In this document: positions 6,711-13,899 of the stretch, piece after piece
Numbering within the stretch: position 1 is the stretch's first letter
How the letters are laid out: every line of letters begins with the position of its first letter
DNA from: Candidatus Caccocola faecipullorum
Lineage (GTDB): Bacteria > Synergistota > Synergistia > Synergistales > Synergistaceae
DNA: 14,450 bases
Assembly: GCA_018716365.1 (NCBI GenBank)
Contig: DVKA01000227.1
Span: 1-14,450, forward strand
Direction of reading: 5' to 3'
The notes under the pieces: model-generated
The model's input: only the letters and a program-made list of their open reading frames with translations
The model's database searches: none
What the model was told of the DNA's origin: nothing
Position numbers and translations under genes: made by a program

Positions 6711-7319
6711 TTATTTTCCCTTTTCCGCGCCCGCGGGCGAGAATACCACGCGCACGGCGTTTTTCGCGGCGGAGTATTCGGCGCGCGCTTCGAGCTTCGA
6801 AACGCCGCGCGCCGCGACGCCGGAGACGCGCAGGTAGCCCTTGTGGCCCGCGGCCTGCACGAGCGAGAGGCAGCCGGAGCTCACGGATTTTTTGAAATAG
6901 GGCGGCTTGCTCCACTCGCCTATGAAGTCGACCGTAGCGCCCGTGACGTTCCTCGGGTCGTAGAAGGAGACGTCGCCTATAGTCCCGGTAAGGGACATGA
7001 CGACGGCGACCGCGCCTCCGTCGAGCGTCTGTATCTCGGGCGCGCCGAGCGTGCCGCCGCCAGCGGTCTTGCCCTTGGCGAGCGGCGTCCATTCGGGCGC
7101 GGGCGGCTCTGCGTGCGGCTCCTCCGCAACTGGCGGGACTGCGCGGCGTTCGACGGGCGGGAGCTCGACCTTTTCGCGTCCCGCGGACGAGAAGAGGAAG
7201 GCCATCGTGTTTCCCGCGTAGGTCGTGTGCGTGCCGCGCGAGACCGCGAAGCCGAGCGCGGCGACGAGCACGAGCCATACCAGCAGCATGCAGCGGAATA
7301 TAGTTCGAAGCGAGTTCAT
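6711..7319 (-). CDS. Membrane-anchored periplasmic protein of the T6SS operon, function unknown
   Basis: 202 residues, not a recognised core Tss protein. A short basic N-terminus leads into one hydrophobic segment (about 9-27), consistent with an inner-membrane anchor or uncleaved signal. A proline/glutamate-rich linker (about 53-77) follows, then a Val/Gly-rich, probably all-beta domain (about 95-198) with FYDPRN near 119-124 and VDFIGEW at 130-136. The strand pattern loosely recalls AMIN-type envelope domains, a weak resemblance only. The ATG overlaps the tssM stop by one base (TGATG), so translation is coupled to tssM, and tssE starts two bases after its stop. The context suggests an accessory to the TssJLM envelope complex or its link to the baseplate or cell wall. 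Confidence 0.8.
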   Translation of the reverse strand: MNSLRTIFRCMLLVWLVLVAALGFAVSRGTHTTYAGNTMAFLFSSAGREKVELPPVERRAVPPVAEEPHAEPPAPEWTPLAKGKTAGGGTLGAPEIQTLDGGAVAVVMSLTGTIGDVSFYDPRNVTGATVDFIGEWSKPPYFKKSVSSGCLSLVQAAGHKGYLRVSGVAARGVSKLEARAEYSAAKNAVRVVFSPAGAEKGK

Positions 7320-10300
7320 CAGCGCGTCACCAGCCTTGTTATATTTGACGGAAGCTCGGGGAATTTGCGCTCGGCCTCCGCCTTCGGGTCCGCGAAGATG
7401 CCCGCCGTGTTGGAGACGGCGATGGGCACCTTTATCGTCTTTATCCCGGCTTCGTCCATGCGGTCGAAGGCTCCCGGGAAGTCCATCGGGAAGAACGTCT
7501 TTTCGCCGGTGCGGAATTCCGTTACGAATTCCTTAAGCCCGTCGTACTCCCTGCGCAGGTCGAAGCCCGGGAAGCTTATCACGAGCGTCACGCGGCCCGA
7601 CTTGCCGGGGCTGTAGGTGAATACGGCCTCCTGCGGGAAGTTCTGGTTCACGAGCTGCTGCGGGCCGTCGTCGCCCTCGAGCGTCAGCGTCATGACGCTC
7701 GGGCGCAGCTTCGCGCCGTGGTTGACGATGAGCGGGCGCGACGCGACGTTCACGCGGTACGACTCTTTGCGCTCGGGCGGCAGCGGCTGCGACGCGGCCT
7801 CCGCGCCCTGCATGAGCGCCGCGAGGAATTCGTCGTCGAACGGGAAGGGCGCGCCCTCCCAGAGCGACGGCACGGGGACGCCGCCGCGGTGCGAGAGCAG
7901 CGAGCCGAGGTTCTTCTGTACGAATACGGGCACTACGCCCGTCTCGCCGAATATCGCATCTCCGCCGCCGCGTCCGAAGAGCACGGTCGGGCTGTTGAGC
8001 ACCTCGTCCTCCCAGCGGCGCTGGAGCACCTGCGCCGTCTCTATCGTCGCCTCGGCGGCTATGAAGTCGAGGATGCCGCCGAGCATCTCCTGCGCTGGCG
8101 ACCAGTCGCCGCCTATGAGCGCGAAGGCCTCGTCGAAGGCCTGGCGCGCGGCGTCGTAGGGCTGGCCCTCGGGCTGCTCCGCGCCCTTTTCCTCTCCGAA
8201 TTTCGCGGAGCAGAGCGAGAAGGCCGACGAGGGGTTCGAGACCGCGCCGAGCAGCGTCGTGCAGTTCTCGAAGAAGGCGCGCATCGACGTCTCTGCCTTG
8301 ACTAGGTCGCTGACCTTCGCGTCGCTCTTGACGCCGGAGCGCAGCCGCGTCATGAGGTTCGGATTCTTCTCGACCGCGGTGAAGGCGTTCCAGAGCTTGT
8401 CGCGCTTTTTGTCCTCGCTGCCCGCGAGCGCGAGCGACACGACGGCGTCCGTCACTTCGAGCCGGTCAACCCACGACGGGCGCACCTTGCTTTCGAGCAG
8501 CGGCGCGGTCTCGGCCATCATGCGGAGGCAGGCCCTGACGTGCGGCAGGTCGTTCACCTTCTTTATGTCCTCGTAGGCGGGATACTGCTCGAAATTCTCG
8601 CAGCGCAGCGACGGCCCCGCGGCGGCGAAGCTCTCCGCGAAGTTCTCCCACGCGCGCGCGTATTCGAGCAGATAGTCGTTCCTGAAATTTTCGAGGTAGA
8701 CGCCGAGGATTTCGGAGCCGCCCGCTATCTCCTCGATGTCCTCTATCGTGTCGCGGACGGCCTTGCGTCCCGCCGCGGTGTAGCAGAATTCGACGCTGAC
8801 GTCGGCCTCGCTCTGTATCGGTATGTGCGTCCAGAACTGCGAGAGGCGGACGCTCTCGGAGGCGCGCGAGCTGTTGAGCTGCTCCGTGAGGTCGTTGAGC
8901 AGGTTGCTGCCGCGGCGCGTGAAGCTCTGGACGAGCAGCGAGCGTATCTCCATCGAGAGCGCCTCGAGCTGTTCCTCGTCGTCTATCCAGCGCAGCGCGT
9001 TGATGATGAGCTGCCCAGTCACGGGCGTCCACTCGGCCTCGTTGAGCCCCGTCAGCGGGAAGCTGCCCGCCGCGTCGCTCTGGGCCGCGCCCGTCTCTCC
9101 GAGGCGGTCGGAGAGCGCGGCGGTCAGCCACGTGAGCTCCGTCGCTAGGTCCATGTCGCGCGCGCGCGTCTTGGCGCTCGCGGGAGCGGACAGAATGTCG
9201 CGGAACTGGTCTATCATCGGGCGCAGTATTATCCTGTTCACGTCGCGCACGTAGTCGCGCTTGACGCCGGTAAGCGCGCGGCCGAGCATATCCTCGCCCA
9301 TCTTCGGCAGATACCACGCGCCGTTGGATTTTTCGAGGTTCAGGATGTAGTTCATCTCGGAGTAGAGGCGCGAGTAGGACTGCGCGAGCGGCCCCTGCGC
9401 GGGGTCGAGCACCATGAGCCCCTCGCCGCCGGACTTCTGCGCCGCGACGTGCGGGTCCTCAGCAAGAATCCTGTACTGGTATATCGTGTTCGCCGCGAGC
9501 AGGCCGCAGACGGAGAGCGTCAGCAGCAGCCAGCCCGCCATCAGCGCTATCCTTCCTCCGGCGCTCACCGGTATTCCGCTGAAGGGCTGCGGAAGCGGCG
9601 CGGAGGGCAGCACGCGCGAGACGAGCGCGCCTGCGAAGGCGGGGACGCGCCGCCCGCCGCGCCCGAGCGGGCGCGAGGCGCAGAAGTAGACGCCAGCAAT
9701 CTCCGGATTGACCTGGTGCGCGAGCTCGCGCGAGAGGTTTTCCGTTATTATGTCGAGCTTCGGCGCGAGCGCTTTCAGGCGGTTCAGCGCGGAGAGCACG
9801 TCACCGTGCGGCGGCGTCCCTTCCGCGGCTCCGTCGAGCACGAGCTCTTCGAGTTTTTCGGCGGCGTTCGCCGCGGCCCACGCGCCTATCGCGGGGCCGC
9901 CGTCCCAGCCTCCGAGCGCGCCCTCGGAGCCTTCTGGCAGGTACTGCGCCAGCAGCGTGCCCATGCCGGGAAGGCTTTCTATCTCTTCGACGAGGAGGTA
10001 GACGGGGTAAAGCGCGTTCGCGGTCAGCATTATCTGCTGCACGCGCGTGCGGAGCTTCTGCCCGAGCATATCGAGTTCCGCGTCGTTTTTGTCGAGCAGC
10101 TCTGAAAGGCGAAGCGCAAGCACGACGCCGCGCAGCGGGGCGTGACGGCGGCGCGCCGCTAGAAGCTCTTCAAGCTCCGCCTCCCACACGCGGCCTCCGT
10201 CGCCGAAACAGCTGAGGCGCAGGACGACGCATGACTCCATGAAGTGCCAGTAGAGCGGCGACGCGCCCTCTGGAAGCTTGCGGCCGAACGAATCGAAGGG

Positions 10301-10684
10301 CGAGCTTTCGCGCGCCTCGTCCTCGACGACGACGAACCACGGCTGGCTCGCGCCGAGGGTGCGGCTGAAGCGCGACGGCGAGCGCAGCACGCAGGACATA
10401 CCCTGACGCCACGCGACGGAGACGGCGGAGTCGCCGCCCTCCTCCGGCGCGGCGGCCTGCTGTTCGCTCATTATCTTGGAGACGAAGGCGCGCTTGTTCC
10501 GCCAGCGCCAGAGCAGCTGCGCGCCGCGAGCCGCGAGGCAGAGCGCCGCCAGCCCGAGCAGCGCAGCCGCGCCCGTGAAGAGCGGCCATCCCTCGTACCA
10601 CGAAAGCGCCGTCAGGACGGCGAGCAGGATGAGCAGAAGTATAAGCAGCAATATGAATTTCAAAGCCTTAGATAAAAACTTCAT
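7319..10684 (-). CDS. tssM: T6SS inner-membrane channel protein TssM (IcmF family), nucleotide-binding motifs degenerate
   Basis: 1121 residues, within the usual TssM range. TssM spans the inner membrane, binds TssL in the cytoplasm and TssJ in the periplasm, and forms the trans-envelope channel. There are two N-terminal hydrophobic helices (about 8-28 and 36-54), a cytoplasmic domain, a third membrane helix (about 379-402) and a long periplasmic part (403-1121) ending in a beta-rich region. The cytoplasmic fold still shows family landmarks: QPWFVVV (114-120, where the P-loop should follow), LRGVVLALRLSELL (184-197) and YPVYLLVEEIESLPGM (226-241). The GxxxxGK[ST] P-loop is absent, and the usual LLDTAGRY and TKxD motifs are also replaced. 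GAGGTGAT precedes the ATG. It starts 26 bases after tssL and overlaps the next gene by one base. Confidence 0.93.
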   Translation of the reverse strand: MKFLSKALKFILLLILLLILLAVLTALSWYEGWPLFTGAAALLGLAALCLAARGAQLLWRWRNKRAFVSKIMSEQQAAAPEEGGDSAVSVAWRQGMSCVLRSPSRFSRTLGASQPWFVVVEDEARESSPFDSFGRKLPEGASPLYWHFMESCVVLRLSCFGDGGRVWEAELEELLAARRRHAPLRGVVLALRLSELLDKNDAELDMLGQKLRTRVQQIMLTANALYPVYLLVEEIESLPGMGTLLAQYLPEGSEGALGGWDGGPAIGAWAAANAAEKLEELVLDGAAEGTPPHGDVLSALNRLKALAPKLDIITENLSRELAHQVNPEIAGVYFCASRPLGRGGRRVPAFAGALVSRVLPSAPLPQPFSGIPVSAGGRIALMAGWLLLTLSVCGLLAANTIYQYRILAEDPHVAAQKSGGEGLMVLDPAQGPLAQSYSRLYSEMNYILNLEKSNGAWYLPKMGEDMLGRALTGVKRDYVRDVNRIILRPMIDQFRDILSAPASAKTRARDMDLATELTWLTAALSDRLGETGAAQSDAAGSFPLTGLNEAEWTPVTGQLIINALRWIDDEEQLEALSMEIRSLLVQSFTRRGSNLLNDLTEQLNSSRASESVRLSQFWTHIPIQSEADVSVEFCYTAAGRKAVRDTIEDIEEIAGGSEILGVYLENFRNDYLLEYARAWENFAESFAAAGPSLRCENFEQYPAYEDIKKVNDLPHVRACLRMMAETAPLLESKVRPSWVDRLEVTDAVVSLALAGSEDKKRDKLWNAFTAVEKNPNLMTRLRSGVKSDAKVSDLVKAETSMRAFFENCTTLLGAVSNPSSAFSLCSAKFGEEKGAEQPEGQPYDAARQAFDEAFALIGGDWSPAQEMLGGILDFIAAEATIETAQVLQRRWEDEVLNSPTVLFGRGGGDAIFGETGVVPVFVQKNLGSLLSHRGGVPVPSLWEGAPFPFDDEFLAALMQGAEAASQPLPPERKESYRVNVASRPLIVNHGAKLRPSVMTLTLEGDDGPQQLVNQNFPQEAVFTYSPGKSGRVTLVISFPGFDLRREYDGLKEFVTEFRTGEKTFFPMDFPGAFDRMDEAGIKTIKVPIAVSNTAGIFADPKAEAERKFPELPSNITRLVTR

Positions 10685-10710
10685 CCGAATATCACCTCTT
10701 CACGCCGTCC

Positions 10711-11514
10711 TCAGAATTTGCCGTGGAACGGCGCGTTGGCGAGCACCCCGCCGCAGTAGAGCGCGAAGAGGATGCAGACGAGAAGCGGCAGCGCGACGTA
10801 GGCGGCGCGCTCGCCCCAGACGAGGAGCTCCGAGCTCCTGCGGCGCTGCGGCGGCGTCCTCAGTTCCGGGACGCGGTCGAAAAGGGTGCGGCAGGCCCTG
10901 CGTATGCGCGCGAGCTGCGCGGCGTCGGCGTAGAGCGCGCCGCGGAATCCGTAGAGCAGGCATAGGGCGAAGACGCCGAGCGCGCCCTCGTCGTCGCCCT
11001 CCCTGTGGCGCGACGCGGCGGCCTCGAAGCGCTCGGCGAGGTCGAGCGCGCGCCATTCATCGCGCTCCGGCTCCGCGCACGCGCCGAGGTCCATCCCCTC
11101 GTCCTCCGCCGGCGGCTCGCCCGCCGCCTCGCGTTTCTTCAATCTGGCGCGGCGCGGCACTCCGCACGAGTCGAGGCATTTTTCGAGCTCCTGATAAAAA
11201 AGCCGCCCCGCCTCCGCCGTTTCGAAATAGCGGTACTGTAAGCTCGTCGCCGCCCACGCCGCGGCGTCGGCGCGCGGCGAGCCGAGCATCTGCTCGTCGG
11301 CCCACGCAGCTACCGCGAAACGCGCCTGTTCAAGGTCGCGGCGCGGCGTGGAAGATTCTCCAGAGGAGCACGACGGCAGCGCGCGCTCGCGCTCCGCGAG
11401 CTCGACCAGACGTTCGGCGGCTTCGGAAAGCGGCCTCTCAAGCCCCTCGGGCGCGCCAGCGTAGTGCAGCGTCTCCGCCATCAGCGGCGCGAATCGTTCG
11501 CAGAGGCTGTTCAT
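10711..11514 (-). CDS. tssL: T6SS inner-membrane protein TssL (DotU family)
   Basis: 267 residues. TssL is a tail-anchored inner-membrane protein whose cytoplasmic helical domain joins TssM and TssK. Family marks are ARFAVAAWADEQML (64-77, the DotU A-x-DE motif), LFYQELEKCL (105-114) and GVFALCLLYGFRGAL (180-194), with a single C-terminal hydrophobic helix (about 237-258). A charged loop (about 121-150) separates the two halves of the helical domain. There is no OmpA-like peptidoglycan-binding extension, so any anchoring to the cell wall must come from another protein. The ATG at 11514 lies 4 bases after the tssK stop, with GGTGAGG just ahead. The next gene is tssM. Confidence 0.93.
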   Translation of the reverse strand: MNSLCERFAPLMAETLHYAGAPEGLERPLSEAAERLVELAERERALPSCSSGESSTPRRDLEQARFAVAAWADEQMLGSPRADAAAWAATSLQYRYFETAEAGRLFYQELEKCLDSCGVPRRARLKKREAAGEPPAEDEGMDLGACAEPERDEWRALDLAERFEAAASRHREGDDEGALGVFALCLLYGFRGALYADAAQLARIRRACRTLFDRVPELRTPPQRRRSSELLVWGERAAYVALPLLVCILFALYCGGVLANAPFHGKF

Positions 11515-11518
11515 GGCC

Positions 11519-12898
11519 TCACCGCTCCACGACGGTCACCTGGACGCGCAGATCGTCTGGCGCGCCGGGCAGCGTGTACGAAATTTCGCCGTCCCGTTCA
11601 AGCCTGCGCCAGAGCGGGTCGTTCGAGTCTATTCTGAAATACAGCGTGTCGCCGCGCCGCGGAAGCCCCATCGGCGGCTGCTCGCTGCGGCGCAGCCTGA
11701 CGCCCGGAAGCGCCTGCGCTACCACGTCGGACATCTCCGCGGCTGGCGCGAGCTTTCCAAGCGCGGCGGCGGATGCGAGCTCCTTCCCGCGCTGCGAGCG
11801 CAGCAGCAGCCAGTAGTCGTAACTGCCCGCGGCGAGCGCGCCTCGCGGCATGACGGCGGAGAAGACGCCGGGCGTTCCCGCCGGTTCGAGGTCGAATATA
11901 AACTGCGGCCCCATCACAAGCGTGTCGACAAGGCGCATGATGACGCGCGCGACGGCGCTGAAGCAGCCGTATAAATCGGCGTGGTCGTAGGGCGGGATGA
12001 CGCGCGCGCCCTGCCGCGTCTCTCCGAGCGGAGACATATCGGGTGCGAACACGGAAAGCTCGCCCGCGATGCGGCAGAGGCTGCCGTAGACGTTCCACGG
12101 GTGCGCGCACGGAGCCTGAAGCCAGCGGTTCAGCTCCGGTATGCTGCGCCCGAGCAGCCCGAGTATGGCGAGCAGCACAGCGCCGTTGCTCTGGACGCCC
12201 TGCCAGCTTCCTTCGTTCGTGTCAATCTTGTATTCGTCAAGGTGGCGGTTGCGCGACAGCAGCGTGTCGGAGACGTCGTGGACGAGCCTGTGCAGCGCGG
12301 GGACGGCGGCGATGTCGACGCAGGGCGGGGCCATGCGCTCGTCGAGGCGCACGCGCTCGCCGTCGCGTATCAGCCGCGCGACCGGCATCTTCCACAGAGC
12401 GCCGCCCTCGTCTCCGAAGCAGAGGCGCATATTGTAGCGCAGCGTCGAAACGTCCATGTCCGGGCCGCCTGCGTAGTAGTCGGGCACGGCGTCGGGTTCG
12501 AGCGGAGCGGCGTAGCGGAAGTTCTCCGGCGCTTCGGCGGGAGAGGCGGCTTTCACAGCGTTGCCTCCGCTTTCGCGGAACTCCGCTATTCCGGCGTAAA
12601 CGGTCAGCGGCTCCTCCGGGTTCGTCCACGCCTGAGCGAAGGAGCGCGGCGGGAGCCACGCGTTGCCGGGGCATGAGACCCATTCGCCAGAGGGCAGAAG
12701 CAGCTCCATCGAGACGACCTCGAAGACGCCGTTCGCTATCGAGTTTTCGTTCACCTCAAGGCGGCGCACGCCCCACAGATAGGGATTGAGCAGAGCCATC
12801 GCCGCCGCGGCCCTCCTGACGTTCTGGATATATTCAAGCTGAAAATGCTGCGGCTGGAGGAACACGCCGTGTTCCCAAAAAACAGGATTATCGTTCAT
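11519..12898 (-). CDS. tssK: T6SS baseplate adaptor TssK
   Basis: 459 residues, normal for TssK, the trimeric cytoplasmic protein that ties the baseplate wedge to the TssL/TssM membrane complex. The hallmark VFWEHGVFLQPQHFQ is at residues 6-20, followed by the helical and beta-sandwich shoulder typical of the family. I take the ATG at 12898: the upstream GTG at 12910 shares its first base with the GGAGGTG ribosome-binding site, so it cannot use that site, while the ATG lies 9 bases beyond it. The gene overlaps the tssJ 3' end by 11 bases and ends 4 bases before tssL. Confidence 0.95.
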   Translation of the reverse strand: MNDNPVFWEHGVFLQPQHFQLEYIQNVRRAAAAMALLNPYLWGVRRLEVNENSIANGVFEVVSMELLLPSGEWVSCPGNAWLPPRSFAQAWTNPEEPLTVYAGIAEFRESGGNAVKAASPAEAPENFRYAAPLEPDAVPDYYAGGPDMDVSTLRYNMRLCFGDEGGALWKMPVARLIRDGERVRLDERMAPPCVDIAAVPALHRLVHDVSDTLLSRNRHLDEYKIDTNEGSWQGVQSNGAVLLAILGLLGRSIPELNRWLQAPCAHPWNVYGSLCRIAGELSVFAPDMSPLGETRQGARVIPPYDHADLYGCFSAVARVIMRLVDTLVMGPQFIFDLEPAGTPGVFSAVMPRGALAAGSYDYWLLLRSQRGKELASAAALGKLAPAAEMSDVVAQALPGVRLRRSEQPPMGLPRRGDTLYFRIDSNDPLWRRLERDGEISYTLPGAPDDLRVQVTVVER

Positions 12899-13508
12899 AT
12901 CCACCTTCACCTCCAGTGACGGTTACAGCCTCGGAATTTAAGAGAACCCCGGCTGCGAGGGTTCCCGCGGTGTAATACGTTACCTTCTTGCGGCGTTTCA
13001 CCTTTATGACCGTCTCCGCCACTGGAAACGGCGCGTATGCGGAGCAGCGCGCAGGGTCGCGGTGCGCGTAGCCCGCCGCGACGGCGAAATATTTCGCCCC
13101 TTCCATGCGGTCGAAGCTCCGCGTTATTTTCTCTCCGGGCTGGAGGTACTCGACGCGGCTCATCAGCGCCGTGCCTCCGAGCAGTTCTATATCGCCCCCC
13201 AGAAGCTTGCCGATTCCGTCGAAGGTCGCGGCGAGCGCCGTGAATTTCGACATATCCGAAAGCTGGTAGAGGCATATCGTAATCCCGAGCGGCGAGCCGT
13301 AGGCGAAGTTCAGGTCGTCCGTTGCGGCGACGGTCACGGAAAGGCCGTCCTTCTGCTGGCTCCAGACGACCTCCGAAGGCTTCAGCACGCCGTCGGGCGG
13401 CGGCGGGACTTTCTTCGCCGCCTCGCATCCGGCTGGAGCGAGCAACAGGCCGCCGGAAAATATAAACAACACAAGGGCCGCGGCGAGCCCAGCGATTCTA
13501 CGCGACAT
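12888..13508 (-). CDS. tssJ: T6SS outer-membrane lipoprotein TssJ
   Basis: 206 residues. TssJ is the outer-membrane lipoprotein that holds the periplasmic end of TssM. There is a signal peptide (residues 1-27, with hydrophobic LAAALVLFIFSGGLLLA) and a lipid-bearing Cys28 in APAGC; Pro at -3 is unusual for a lipobox. The mature part shows the TssJ transthyretin-like pattern: SPLGITICLYQLSDMSKF (72-89), LGGDIELLG (103-111), LQPGEKI (122-128) and AKYFAVAAGYAH (138-149). A basic segment and a Gly-rich tail follow from about 170, making it somewhat longer than many TssJ proteins. The ATG overlaps the end of the DUF4150 gene by 11 bases, and its own 3' end overlaps tssK by 11 bases. Confidence 0.88.
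   Translation of the reverse strand: MSRRIAGLAAALVLFIFSGGLLLAPAGCEAAKKVPPPPDGVLKPSEVVWSQQKDGLSVTVAATDDLNFAYGSPLGITICLYQLSDMSKFTALAATFDGIGKLLGGDIELLGGTALMSRVEYLQPGEKITRSFDRMEGAKYFAVAAGYAHRDPARCSAYAPFPVAETVIKVKRRKKVTYYTAGTLAAGVLLNSEAVTVTGGEGGYER
12908..12914 (-). promoter_or_regulatory. Ribosome-binding site deciding the tssK start
   Basis: GGAGGTG inside the last codons of tssJ, 9 bases ahead of the ATG at 12898. The alternative in-frame GTG at 12910 starts within this same motif, so the site supports the downstream ATG. A second purine-rich stretch, AAGGTGG (12907-12901), follows immediately. Confidence 0.7.
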
Positions 13509-13899
13509 CCACCTTCGCCTGCGCCGCGACGGAACAGAGGCCGACGGTGTTTCCGTCGTTGTGTTTCGTCGTCGCCCCCTGCGAGACCGCGGCCTTGCCT
13601 TCGAGCGTCACCTTCGCAGAGCCTTTGATGAATTCGCCCTTGCCGATGAATTTATTCGAGACGACGCCGCCTCCGGCGTTCCCCGCCTCGTCGCCGTTCG
13701 AGATCGCGGTCTGCGACTTAACGTTGAGCGCGGGCGAGCCCGAGATGAAGACCTTCGTGCAGGCGGTGTTAGGCAGCACCATATTGCACATGAAGATGTT
13801 CGGGTACGGGACGGGCGTCGGCCCCGCGGGCGTCGGCGTCTTGCAGACGTCGGGCGCCGTGCTCATGCAGGTTCCGCCCTGAAGCGTGAGCGCGAACAT
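13498..13899 (-). CDS. DUF4150 PAAR-like protein (T6SS spike tip)
   Basis: 133 residues. DUF4150 proteins are PAAR-like and are thought to cap the VgrG spike. Family marks are the start MFA, PDVCKTPTPAGPTPVPYPN (16-34), SNGDEAGNAGGGVVS (67-81), GKGEFI (86-91), VTLEGK (97-102) and the late TKHND (111-115). This is a stand-alone tip with no toxin domain attached. The ATG directly abuts the DUF3540 stop, with CAAGGTGG just ahead, and the 3' end overlaps tssJ by 11 bases. Its place at the head of the TssJKLM genes, paired with DUF3540, suggests it is the dedicated tip for the VgrG in this operon. Confidence 0.92.
   Translation of the reverse strand: MFALTLQGGTCMSTAPDVCKTPTPAGPTPVPYPNIFMCNMVLPNTACTKVFISGSPALNVKSQTAISNGDEAGNAGGGVVSNKFIGKGEFIKGSAKVTLEGKAAVSQGATTKHNDGNTVGLCSVAAQAKVDVA

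Noticed and set aside
6709..7278. Extension of tssE to 329 residues
   Set aside because: The added N-terminal part is the Arg-rich shadow of the neighbouring 202-residue gene; the GTG at 6708 gives normal TssE length.
10476..11816. 446-residue plus-strand open frame
   Set aside because: Antisense to tssL, tssM and tssK; extremely Arg/Ala/Pro/Ser-rich low-complexity translation with no recognisable domain.
12899..12910. GTG start for tssK four codons upstream
   Set aside because: The GTG overlaps the GGAGGTG ribosome-binding site itself, leaving no spacing; the ATG at 12898 fits better.
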